Positions 48,203 to 59,699 of a DNA stretch of 64,000 bases are shown here, in pieces. A program made the translations under genes and the position numbers. Position 1 is the stretch's first letter. Each line of letters starts with the position of its first letter. This stretch comes from Panax quinquefolius (taxonomy: Eukaryota; Streptophyta; Magnoliopsida; Apiales; Araliaceae), in assembly GCA_020205615.1 (NCBI GenBank), contig JAINUW010000599.1, forward strand, positions 248,001 to 312,000, read 5' to 3'. The notes below the pieces were generated by a model, which saw only the letters and a list, made by a program, of their open reading frames with translations, searched no databases and was not told the DNA's origin.

Positions 48203-49270
48203 CCCACCGATGGTGTTGGTCCAGTAATGGCTAATTTACCACTACCAGAACCCTTATTTCCCTCTAAACCCTTCTTCGGGCAATTTCTTGCCATGTGGTC
48301 CAACGACCCACAGACAAAGCATCCTTGGTTCTTCTTAGGGTTAGGACAGTTGGGTGACAAATGCCCCTCCTGTCCACAGTTGTAGCGGACTGATTTCCCC
48401 TTTAAACAGACTCCCATGTGAGTCTTTCTGCATGTCTTACATGCTTCCATCCTCCTCTTAGGATCTCCCTGCTTTACCCTAGTATTCCCAGGGTTGAAGC
48501 TCTTCCTTTTAGGCAAGTTGCCGCTTTCGCTGACAACTTCAGCCTTACTACCTCCTTCCAACTTACTCTTGTTCTTCCGCTCCTTGTGATACAGAGACAA
48601 TGCCTCACCACCACCTTCAGCTATTATCGCGTTTTCTAGAATGGTCCCGTAGGAAGCACTCTGGAAAATCGATATTCTACTATAGAGCCAAGGTTTTAAG
48701 CCCCTTTCAAACTCAAGGCTTTCTCTCTTCCAGTATCCCACCTGATGTGGAGCAAACCTCGCCAATTCATTGAATTTGGCAAACATCTTTGAGGGAATCA
48801 TATCCCCTACTTAAGTTCTAAGAACTTAATCTCCATCCTACCTTGCATGCAAGCAGGGAAGTAGTTCTCGAAGAAGACCTTCTTAAATTGTTCCCACGTA
48901 ACAGCTTCAGTCCTAGCCCCACCCTGGTGAGCCTCCCACCAGTAGTTGGCTTCCCCCTTCATCATGTAAGTCGCAAAAGAAGTCTTTTGCGCCTCACTTA
49001 CGTTTGTAATCACAAACGCCTTCTCAATCTCTTTCACCCATGCCTGGGATTCTAAAGGATCCGTCGTTCCTCGAAACTCCAGAGGACCCACACTTTTAAA
49101 CTCCTTAAAGGTAGTTGTTCTTGCTACCCTAGGTGCTACAGGAATCCCTCTCCCAACTTGGTTAAATGCAATCATTAATAAATTAACGAACTCTTGCATA
49201 GGGTTATTAGGACCCCCCCTGATTTTCATTATGAGACGGCCTCTTGGTTACGTTGTCTCCTTCTTGGCAG
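48199..49270 (-). pseudogene. E3 gag with CCHC zinc knuckles
   Basis: The frame 49229-48807 reads the gag core (TTTFKEFKSVGPLEFRG, ANYWWEAHQ, FFENYFPACMQ). After a stop and frame change at about 48805, frame 48801-48199 continues with FAKFNELARFAPHQV, then a basic stretch and zinc-knuckle motifs: CKTCRKTHMGVC, YNCGQEGHLSPNC (one Cys replaced by Arg) and CFVCGSLDHMARNC. The expected start codon near 49268 is CTG rather than ATG, and two stops lie at 49229-49234. The copy is inactive. Confidence 0.8.
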
Positions 49271-49630
49271 ATAATTCTGATTAAATAAATAAAGTTTCGT
49301 TATTATTTATTTAACTACTTAGTTATCATTCTCAAATAACAACTCATACCACAACAAGCACATTAAATAAAAACTTCATTATATTAATATGCTTTCATAG
49401 TCAAACTATTTACATCATGTTCCCTCAGCCAAAAAGCTATTACATACTATCCCGCTATTGCCTTCTACAAAAATTGGGATTTACAAAAAGACTACCCTTT
49501 AATTATACAAAAGAGGGCTTTACGTCACTACTTATATACAAAAAGATCTAACGATCTACTAACACTGTCGAACGACATTCTCATATTTCTGATTTGCCAG
49601 TATCGACACAATATCTTAACTTATGGTATG

Positions 49631-50215
49631 TCAAGTCTGCCCGGACTCAATGAAATAACAAGCAATTTTCAGCTTGAAATCCTCATGAGCGTACTCATGG
49701 ATGTATGACATCCTAGCTATCTTCTGGTCTTTTTCAACCAATTTCTTTCGAAGCTCTAAGGCCTCTTCCTTATAGTCCCGTGCCTTATCCGTCATAAGCA
49801 CTTTCTCATCGTGCTCTGACTCAAAATCTGCCTCTGCAGATTCCTTCGCCTCATAAAGGGCAGTTATCTCCTCATTCTGTATCTGCACCACCGTGCGCAG
49901 ATGCACATTCCTATCCAAAACAGCCAGATACAATGATCTCATTGCATCCAGAGGTGTTGGCTCCTGAGTAGGTACCACAATATTAATCGATGTTACCTCC
50001 ATCTCCTCCTCCACGTCTATCATCATATTTAGATATGATGATATTCCCATCGTCTCCTCGGAGTATTGCTCCTCAGAGATGTACTCCTCAATATCCGAGT
50101 CTTCTAGAACCACTAACGGTACCTCCGCCACTGGCATAGGTACTACCTCCACTTGGTTCACTGACTCTTCACTCACAACGTGAATGTCTCTATAAATCAT
50201 GCTATCGATCAACAT
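49631..50215 (-). CDS. E3 extra ORF upstream of gag (acidic, coiled-coil), uninterrupted
   Basis: An open frame of 194 codons from ATG 50215 (MLIDSMIYRDIHVV) to a stop at 49631, about 225 bp after the primer site and just after GTTATTTAG. It is acidic in the first half (SDIEEYISEEQYSEE). The second half is Glu/Lys/Leu-rich with heptad-like spacing (ESEHDEKVL, then RDYKEEALELRKKLVEK), suggesting a coiled coil. It shares position, DIHVV, an L-DRN-L segment and composition with the ORF at 24989-25718 of E. No stop is present although gag and pol of the same element are broken. Function unknown; no domain recognised. A structural or RNA-binding partner of gag is only a guess. Confidence 0.65.
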   Translation of the reverse strand: MLIDSMIYRDIHVVSEESVNQVEVVPMPVAEVPLVVLEDSDIEEYISEEQYSEETMGISSYLNMMIDVEEEMEVTSINIVVPTQEPTPLDAMRSLYLAVLDRNVHLRTVVQIQNEEITALYEAKESAEADFESEHDEKVLMTDKARDYKEEALELRKKLVEKDQKIARMSYIHEYAHEDFKLKIACYFIESGQT

Positions 50216-50439
50216 CTAAATAACACATAACACATTGATTAGTACATAATACATAATAGTATAAGCACAAATCACATTTAATTTATTTAAGATTAATTTC
50301 CATCTTTTAAATTCTTTTGGTACTGAGTTTTCTCAATACCTTATTAATTCATTCAACTAGAATTTCTTTCTTCGGACTTTACCTTCCTTACGAGGTTATT
50401 AGCCTAAGGTTCTTCCCCCCTTAAGTTTTATAACCTAAT

Positions 50440-50451
50440 GCTCTGATACCA
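50440..50451 (-). other. E3 primer binding site (initiator-Met tRNA)
   Basis: TGGTATCAGAGC on the minus strand, a perfect 12-base match, three bases from the LTR. Confidence 0.9.
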
Positions 50452-50454
50452 ACA

Positions 50455-53400
50455 TGTGACGCCCCCAAATTAGGGTATCCTCCAACCCGACATATGGTGC
50501 TACACGGTACTCATAACTATACAATCATTCCATTGAAATATAACAAATTGAATGTAATTACTATCTTCTTATTAGAATCAAAGTATAATCCTTCCCAAGT
50601 TCATAAACCGATTACATCGTTCGTTTTTATAATGTATAATACATACAAACATACTAATCTATTACACGATGGTTAAGCATCCATCTTAGCTTTGCCCTTA
50701 TCTCTCTTAGCATTCTTAGAACGTTCATCCTTAACTGCGATTATATAATTCACGCAAGAAGTGAGCATAACAAGCTCAGCAAGTTTTAACAAAGGATAAC
50801 AGTAATACCACATTCGTGAATTATATAACAATTCATACATTACTGAGCAAATAGTTATGAAGTATTATGAAACAATAATACTTTAACATTTCGTATCATC
50901 AATTCCCAAAGTATAGAGTAGATTAGGAATTCTGAACCGGTCAATAGACCATGAACAGTAGCTTTCTGTTTTCATACTTGAAAAGGATATCACAGCACTA
51001 AGGCTGTACATCTGCATTACTTACGAGCACTTCTAGGTGATCAGCTATAGTACTCTATGTTGATTAACACTCATTCGTTAAACGTATTTACGTTTAACAT
51101 TTGGCAAACTCGCGTGCCCATCGAATAATCGATAAAAAAATACTTTTGTTTATTCATAGACAAACCTTACCATCACATCCGTACCAATTAGTTGGCATAG
51201 GATAGCGTTAACATTTCTATATAGAAGGATATGAATATCAATCCATCTATATCTTACGAGTAGTCTAGCCGAGTTAAATCTGGCATCGACCCTTTCTTTA
51301 AAACCAGTCATGCAATTCAGTACAATGAATCACATAAAACTTGACTAACTTGAAGGTTAGACAAGCGTTAAGAAAACTTGTCTTTCAGCGTCTTCAAATA
51401 ACTTAATCGACTGATCATAGCCTTTACAGAATCTACATGACATATTCACATAGCACACCGTAATTAGCTATCAAACAATTATTCACATTGTTCCTACCAA
51501 CTTCTTTCTCTTCTATGTCTTTGTTAACTTAATATCATTAATAAAGTCAACTCAACTTATTACCCTTCGTCCCGACTTATTAATCAACTTCCTTTATTAA
51601 CTAGACTCTATCATCCTTGGCAAAATACCAACGTTATTTCCCGACTGGGTTTCATTAATAACATGTTGCGATCTTTGTTCATACATTATTAACATGCATT
51701 TAATTCCTAAGTTCAATACCATATACATTAGTATAGGTAGTATAGGAATAGTTGTAATACACTTATGAAGTGCATAAACTTTACTCTTCTAAGTCTCTAA
51801 ACAATTGCAGTTCAAACCTAAGTCATTCAACAAATACCTCGCTTTGCGCGCGCCACCGGCGTGAACTTTTTCAAGATTCAAGGCTGGCGATCATGCGGCG
51901 CCGATTAAAGATACCATGCTTGGTCTCTATGTTGCATGCGAGACTTTTTCTATCGATGGTAAATGCATGCCACCACTTTCCATTAACCCATTACACCGTG
52001 TCTTGGCGTAAGAAGAAGCGGCAAGATTTAACACATTGTCTGGTGCCACGGCATGACCTCGCATCTATATAATTTTCACAGATAAAATTTTTGGTGAGTT
52101 TCCCAGATTCATAACTTCTTCGTTATAAGTCCAATTTGGTCCGTTCAAAAGCCTACACGTCATAAATGACATACTCTACGTGTTCATATGAGAATTCGAC
52201 ACTTTCGAATCTGTTAACTCTAAATTCACTATTGAGTTCATTTTCTAAGCGTTCATAAACGTTAATGAGCGTTCAATGCTCATTTTCTTCGTTTTAAGTC
52301 AGAATCCGACGATTCGTGAGTCCACAACTCTTAAATACCTTATCTCATGTGATGACATTGAAAAATAACATTTTCAAGTCTCACGGCAACTTTCGACCAC
52401 CAATCCGGAATTTCTACGTTTTCGACGTTTAACATCTATTTCCGTGAAATTCGCCATAATTTCGTTACTAATGTTCTCTAAGCCAAATCACATGAAATAC
52501 TCCATGGATTTCATATCTACATCCTAACCAAGCAAGATGCACATATTAACGTATTGATGGAGTTCAATTGTTTATCAACAATCAATCTCAACAATCAATA
52601 ATTTCATGATTTTAAGCTATAACAACCCTTATAATTTTTATGATCTCATGACTTATAGAGATTGAATCTATGGTAAGTCATCCTTATTCCACCATACTAG
52701 ACATACACCACCCATTTATGATTCTTCATGATAAAAGAAAACCAAAAGAGATGGAATTAGAATTAAGGAGTATTACCTTAACAATCTTGATAAACTTCTA
52801 AGGAAAAAGCTTCAAGGTAGAAGAATGGTTTAAGTCTAGCACTTTTTCTATCTCAAATATGTTGGTTGAGTCTTGGAAAAACATCAAATGGCCAACATAG
52901 GCTTCCTATTTATAGGAAAACAAGAGGAAGGGCTTTTTGGTCAAATGTCCCACCTCCTTATTATTCAACACTTTGTCACCAAGTAAAATACTTGGTGACC
53001 AAGTGATTATCTTGCCTTGCACACCAAGTGGCCGGCCCACCTTGCCCATTGGTCATCCCCATGGGTTTTACCCATTCAATGACCCATTGGTTCGATCCAT
53101 GGTTCGGTTTTCTTGCTTTGGGCTTAACACAATAATCCCTTAGGCTTGCTCATTCAATTGATTGGACTAAACATAATCCAACCCAAATGAATTAACATTA
53201 AGTCTTAACTTAATTCCATAATACAAATCGTATTCTATACGTACAATTCACGTATTCTCTCCGTATAATACTAGTACGATAATCGTATTGTACCCCGTAT
53301 TAACTCATCGTATTATACATAGATACTAAATAGTATCATAATTGTATAACACCAGCTTTAACCATAACGCAATTCATTCTACGCATTTCGTTTCCTTCTC

Positions 53401-53782
53401 GAAAATCATTCTACTCAACCCTTAGGTTTTAAGTTCGCAGGCGAAAACTTCGTTTGCCATAAATGAAATATTATTAGATATTTCATCTTATCTCGATATC
53501 CTATCATTACGCGTTTCTCAAAATTTCAAAATAATTTCCCGAGCAGAAACGGAAGAATAGTGTTTTTACGGGAATTTCTCGAAAAACATTTATTTTCGTC
53601 CTGGAAATTCTAAACAATTAATTCTAGCACGTAGCCAGATTACTAACCACATAAACACATTCTAGGTCATAGAATGACCTTCACATGGCTTACTCACAAA
53701 ATAAATCAATTAAATTCATTTAATTCACATAATCAAATAAAAATTTAATTGTCATAAAAATTCGATTTTCTCGGGCGTTACA
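50455..53782 (-). repeat. E3 5' LTR (3.33 kb)
   Basis: In plus direction TGTGACGCCCCC to TCGGGCGTTACA. TATA box CCTATAAATAGG (sense) at 52905-52916. A 26-28-nt hairpin motif lies at 51263-51290 in the part deleted from the other LTR. A GAGC/GCTC hairpin lies at 50761-50784 and a TATAAC/GTTATG hairpin at 52110-52128. Confidence 0.85.
52905..52916 (-). promoter_or_regulatory. TATA box of E3 5' LTR
   Basis: CCTATAAATAGG in element sense, about 0.87 kb from the LTR start; repeated in the other LTR at 38364-38375. Transcription would start just downstream, making about 2.4 kb of the LTR part of the RNA leader. Confidence 0.65.
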
Positions 53783-53980
53783 TTAGATAAGTTGAATACG
53801 CATACTAAGCACACACAAGAGAAACAAATTGGGCGTGTGACGAATAAACGTCGAAACACCGTGATAAGTGATAATGAACGTAAAAAGTGTTTTAAATCAA
53901 ATGAAATGAATATAATAAGATATTGAATAGTGTTAATATAAAACCAATAAGTAGTCCTAGTAAGACTTAAACACTTGAAT
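53783..53980 (+). repeat. E2 3' LTR, second piece (between E3 and E4)
   Basis: Begins with the second TTAGA copy and continues the sequence seen at about 30530-30720 in the 5' LTR. It ends with TGAAT, the duplication of E4. Confidence 0.85.
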
Positions 53981-56900
53981 TGTAACGCCCCAAAATTCGG
54001 TCTATCTTCACACCCGAATTCCGTACGTCACGATCCCATCTTCTTCCAAACATACATCATTATATACTGAAATATAACAACATACACTCTTAAATCCCAG
54101 GTTCTAAAAACCATATAACCTTTTTCATTATAAATAATGATAAATACATTATTCATTCCATCTTAGAAGAGTGACTTTCATCCGCCACTAAGGATACATA
54201 ATAGTTCATTTAACTTATTTTATATTACAAGTCTTCATTTGATCTTCTCGCTCATCCACATTCTAAATGGAACTTCATCTGGATACTGTCAGCTTGATCT
54301 TTACGAGATCCTTAAGTTCTTCTAACATCGTTCGCTAAAAATGTTTTTCATTTAAAGCAAGTGTGAGCATTCAATTGCCCAGCAAGTCATCACAGTTGAA
54401 CAAACATCTTCAAGAATTCAAACATTCTTTTAAGACTTCAATAACCGAACAAAGGTTATGAAGCAGCTTGAATAAAAGGAATAATCTCGATTCCTATCAT
54501 TTTAAAACAATATTCACTTTCATTTTAAAATACTTTCATTCTTCTACCTTTTTCATACACATTCTATTTGGCTAGAATCATTAGCACAGACTTAACAATA
54601 ACGGATCATGTATGAACAGAGCATTCTCTTATTGAACAGTTAATCACAGAACAATTCATCTAATAAAAACATCGAAGTGTTCACATTGTGGCACAAGGCC
54701 TCATACGTTCTACCACCTTGTACAAATATCGCACATTAGCACATAAACGAAACTTCTCAAGTTCAACATCTAAGAAGTTTAAGAAACTAGCATTCATTTG
54801 AAATATGAATGAAGTTAGGAAACTTGCCTTTACAAGACAACTATGACTTACGCCGAACCGCTTCCTTCAAACCCTATAACACATAAGGAAATAACACATA
54901 CACCAATTAGTCATATACTTGACTTACACATTGGTTTACTTAACTTTACTTCTTAGGGTTCGCGTTCTTGCAATATAATTTTACGCGACTAACTTTCATT
55001 ACCGGTTTACGGCTTCATGACATACGGAGATGTCTTACTCAAAACGTTCTTCATCTTTGATAATTTCCATTCTTATCTTCGTCTTATAACTTCTCTAGGA
55101 CTCAGCACACATCGCTTCTCTGCTGGTAGTCCATATGGTACTCTGAGTGGTTTCCCACAAACAAGTTCCCATCTCATCTACACTGCCATCACAGTGAGTT
55201 AGATCGGTTGCCAGTTTCGTATAAACCTTCGCTCTCTGAAGGAATTGTTTAGCCCAGCTCCCATATGTCAACCATCAAAGGTTACGATTGTACTAAAACC
55301 TAAATTCATCTTAACTTACCCGAACTATTAAACTATAATAGTCGTTAAGTCAATTTTTTATTCCTTTTGGATTTCTGGCAAGTAATTGCCATACCTCAGG
55401 ACTCATTCTTATCCGACTCACATTCGGCTTCCATTAATCTTATTACCGTTCGACACAGCTTTCTCGATACCATTCATATGTTATTTACTACCTTTTTCAA
55501 CGTCTATGTCATACAACCAGGGTATACTTAGCACGTTCGTCCAACGCGAATACAATTTACGAGGATCGTTTACGTATTCAACGTTCACGTTACTCATTTC
55601 TTAACCTCTCATTTAACCTTTACTCAAGGTTTTAATCACTTTCAATCGTTATACATCTCATGAACCCCATGTTCATTATTCTTTCTGAATGTCGAAGCCA
55701 TACCACTCGTAGTATGCTAAGACCGATTGTTCATCGCAATAATGTTGCGTTCACAGCGTCTATATGCTTTACATTCATCTCACATTACTATAACATAACA
55801 TCGAAATGTTATTCATTATCCTCGTCACTCAACGTCTAAGGAATCACAATCATAGCAATCCCTCACATTCGTTTATCGTGACTACGGTCCCCGGATATCG
55901 GTTCCGTAACCCGCAATTACATTCTTTTTCTTTTAATCTCATTTAATCTTTCCGTTCAACCTTCATTAAAGGTTTAAAACACTTGATTAAGTGTTACATT
56001 AGTTAAACTACATGTTCATATTTCTTTCTTTTGACATCCCCAAAGAATTGAAAGCAAATAAAAATCTCATTACCAGCACAGTAGCGTTATTACCACTCTT
56101 CACTAAGACTCATACATTGCTGTAGCCATGAAGTTAAGAAGCTTGGCTCTCCGATTGGGCCGCAATCACCACCTTACAATGCATGGTGGCATGGCAGTGC
56201 AAGCCCTTCATCTCAAAAATTTTTCTAAGTGTTAACTTCATTTTGAGACGCTTACTTACCGATCTCATAACTTCTTCATTATAACTCGGAACAAGGTCGT
56301 TCCAAAGCCATTTTCTTCCTTATCTTATGTACTTTGATTACCCATGGATAGAACTTCGTTCTGAATCCGCTAATATGCCAATCAATTGGCTTAATCTTCG
56401 CTCTTCATTCGTTTTACGTTTTTAATGTTCTTCGTTCGTTCGTCCGTAATTCGATCATCCGAACTCGGAATTCGTTCGTTCTTGAGTTCATGACTCACGT
56501 TTTATACGTTCTCTTACATTCTTATGAAACCCTACACGTTCGTGTTCATTTACTAACTTTCTAATTCTCGTTTGTCTTTTACAAAACTTTCGCCATAACT
56601 TTGTTATAGCTCCATTTTAATCCGTTCTTCATGAACGTTTCTACCTTTCCTAACCAAGCAATAAGCATCTAACTTATACGCAATGGTTTTAAACTTGTCC
56701 ATCAACAACAATTATACTACGATGGTTTTAAATTTGTCCATCAACAACGTTCTTCGTGTTCTTCGCGTGCTCTTCATGTTCTTCGTTCGTTCTTCATTTT
56801 AATCAATATTTTGGATTATGATTTTACTTTTTCTTAGAATTTGATGTTATAGAACATCATTCCTTACTTATTTAACCTACTCATTCATAATATTCATTCG

Positions 56901-57995
56901 GATCGCTCAAAATCCTTACGAATCTTACACTTCCTTAAAAAATTTATTTACTAAACTTCTAATTTCTTATTTCTTCTTTTCTTATGATTTCAACCATATG
57001 AAATCATTTCTAACATCCTTTACTCCTTATTCTCATTAAACTATGTTTTTGAACATAAAAACTTAAAGAAAATTTATACGAGACTAGGTTTCGGATTACC
57101 TTTCTCCTTTAATCTTTCTCCGTCAGACAAAGTTTGCTCGCTTTTCAAGCAAGCTTTTTTCTTCTTCTTCTCTTCTCTTCCCCATCCTCTCTCTCTCTCT
57201 CTCTCTCTCTCAAGTGATAGGATTTTCAAAATCCCAAACAAATGAGCTTAAGCTTCCTATTTATAGATTTTCAAGGCTAGGGGTAAAATAGTCATTTCGC
57301 CCTCCCTAACCTCCTTACTATTCAAGGCTTAAGGACTAAGTTTGCTTAGCCCTTAAGTTTCGTAGTTTCGTCCTTCAGGTTTCATCCGACAGTTTTAAAA
57401 ATTGCGATTCTCGGAATCCAAATATTTTTGGATATTTCGTCTTTCTATTACCGATTAACTTTTACGTATTCTTCGGATTTCGGAAAAACCAAAAAACACT
57501 TTTTGGTGTTAAGTATTTTCCTTCACGTTTTTCCCTAACGTAGCTAAACGAGTGAAAAGTACATAACAGTACTTTTTGTCATTTTTATTTTATCCGATTT
57601 CTGCATGTTTTTCGAGAAAAACTTTTATCAGCTTACTTATCTTTACACGATATATTATCGTCAAATCTTTCGACGGAATGTCATTTCGACATACCGAACT
57701 CTCAGACCGGCTTAGGTTATTCAAACCCTAACCCTTAGGTTTCGTCGGGTGAATAGTGCCTATTTTGTCTTTTTCCCCGGAAATATTTTGTTCCCGGAAA
57801 ATTTTATTTTCGTCTTGAAAATTCTTACTCGTTCAATATAGATCGTAGCCAAAATCCTCCTAACTTATAATCATCCTCGGTTCTAGAACGATTAATAAAC
57901 ACATATCACATAATATTATTAATAAAAATTCATTTTATTAATAACTAATTCTTTAAACTTAAATTCTGGAAAATCCGAATTTTCGGGTCGTTACA
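53981..57995 (-). repeat. E4 3' LTR (4.0 kb)
   Basis: In plus direction TGTAACGCCCC to CGGGTCGTTACA. TATA box at 57257-57266, CT-repeat leader at 57187-57213, strongly differing tract at about 56029-56205, GAGC/GCTC segment at 54361-54387 and a 26-nt motif relative at 54566-54591. Confidence 0.9.
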
Positions 57996-58012
57996 CGCTT
58001 CCCCTCTTATAA
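57996..58012 (-). other. E4 polypurine tract
   Basis: AAGAGGGGAAGCG in sense directly precedes the 3' LTR start TGTAACGACCC. Confidence 0.8.
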
Positions 58013-58803
58013 AAATTTCGTCCTCGAAATTTCTTAAAACCACACCCATACCCGGGTCATCACATTCACCCCTTCTTCACAGAATTTCGTCCTCGAAATT
58101 TTAGCCTACCCATCTTCTCAACTTTTCTTCAAAGAAGTTCTTATCTTTTCATCATTCCTAACCTCCATAACCTATCAAGAATCATGAAGTAGAAAGAATA
58201 ACGAGGAATATAAAATTTCCTTTTAAAACGTTTCATACTTTTACTAAGGGGTCAAATCGACCATGAACTCTTACTTGGTTTAACAGCATGACGCCGTAAC
58301 CTTTCTTCCACGGTCAGTTTACAATCACAAAGAAAGCAAACTACCGCTTACCCATCGTATACCCCATTTTGGGATATGTTCACCTCAGACTTAATCATTA
58401 GATTCCGCACCAAAACAATTTGGTTTGGCACAACTTCTTCAAAGAAAGCTCGATGACATACCATTTGTCTAGCCGAATCAAGTAGCTTAGACCATACCAA
58501 TAAATTGGATATCAACATGAAACATTCGTCTAGTCAACTCAATTGACATCGACTACTTCTTTAAATTCTTTTCGCAATACATCAAAACGTTTTATGACGT
58601 CATGATACCGTAATTTTCACAGTACGTTGAGGACTTCGTCATTTTGTGACTTCGTCATTATACATCATACCATAGCGGGTTGTTGATCCTAAGATCACAT
58701 CCAACACCAGGTTCATTTGCATTAATAACTCCATCGTTTAACCATCCTTGCATCAAATTCACTGATGATATAAAATTCATTTTGATATTTCAAATCAATT
58801 TCT

Positions 58804-58829
58804 GTCTAGCCGAAGCAATTAGCATAGAC
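58804..58829 (-). repeat. 26-nt hairpin motif, best copy
   Basis: GTCTAGC at one end pairs with GCATAGAC at the other (one bulged A) around a CGAAGCAATTA-type loop. Other copies: 58467-58492, 58528-58553, 33701-33726, 33353-33378 (decayed), 883-908, 51263-51290, and a relative at 54566-54591. Confidence 0.7.
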
Positions 58830-59685
58830 ATACCAAGAATAGCTCTTTTAAAAATCTATTGGTTCCAGAAGTTGAACCAATTCTTTCCTTTTTCAAAATG
58901 TACATATCAGCACGAGTTCAATAAACTTTGAAATCTAGCATAGCTAGATGACTTGGAATATCCTATTCTCCATCTTCCTTCATTGTCTTTCTTGCGATAA
59001 TACTTAATCTTCTCTAGCACCTTCAATACTAATTCTCTTTGAAAACAACTTGTTTTCGGTCTAAACATCCTATACCTAAATACGGTCCATCAACTTACCA
59101 CACATTATGAGTTCAGAACTTTCCACAATAATATGAGTTTAAGAACTATCTCGTAATCCAAGAACATAAGCGTCCATTCACGAGAAGTTCAAAACATACC
59201 ATATCATTATGAGTCACGAATGTACCATAAGTATGAGTTTCAAGAACTCGCACCTACCTTATCGTTTTCTACCTATCAAGTATATACATGAGAAAAGATT
59301 CACCTTCTCTTCATATACATCTTGATAATACGACCAATTCCAATGATTATCATCGTAATAAGCTAAAGTTGTTGTTACCAAGCACAAACCTCTCTGCCCA
59401 TACAAAGGTTCATACAACTCGCCTATCACATGAGTCCTCAATTGAAATTTTACAACTCCTAAATCTCTCTTAACTTAATAATGAATTTTCTTTAATTCAT
59501 ATACTATCCTTCACAACTCAATCGAAGTTCTTCTTCCAAAGATTACGTCAGTAGAACTATAAATCATTCATCGTTTAACAGCTCATCTGTTACTATGATT
59601 CACTATGATCACGTGGTGATCTTCTTATCCCTCTCTCTACGATTATAGTCTTAGATACTCTTACCTAAGATTTATAACCTATCAA

Positions 59686-59696
59686 CTTTGATACCA
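59686..59696 (-). other. E4 primer binding site (initiator-Met tRNA)
   Basis: TGGTATCAAAG in sense, one mismatch to TGGTATCAGAG, three bases from the LTR. E2 has the same variant. Confidence 0.8.
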
Positions 59697-59699
59697 ATC

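Larger units (their letters stand above)
36673..53782 (-). mobile_element. E3: chromovirus-type element with two nested insertions (TSD TTAGA)
   Basis: Perfect 5-bp duplication TTAGA at 36668-36672 and 53783-53787. Sense (minus) order: 5' LTR 53782-50455, exact initiator-Met primer site 50440-50451, extra ORF 50215-49631, gag, protease, RT (cut by solo LTR 2), RNase H and linker (cut by a TG...TA element), integrase with chromodomain remnant, polypurine tract, 3' LTR 39253-36673. Without insertions the internal part is about 5.7 kb, normal for the clade. Confidence 0.9.
57996..59699 (-). other. E4 internal region, non-coding
   Basis: No frame over about 80 codons with any family feature. It holds three copies of a 26-nt hairpin motif (58467-58492, 58528-58553, 58804-58829) and the palindrome CCAAAACAATTTGG (58410-58423). 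It also has a series of GAGTTT/AAGAACT phrases (59100-59260), a splice-donor-like AGGTAAGAGT (59657-59666, sense) and two polypurine/LTR-start-like junctions (58010-58033 and 58051-58102). Sequence order matches the E2 internal region. Confidence 0.65.

Noticed and set aside
55017..55604. Short frames repeated in both E4 LTRs (55017-55202, 55386-55604 and 60756-60947, 61136-61354)
   Set aside because: They recur only because the LTRs are duplicates; they are antisense to the element and have no protein features.
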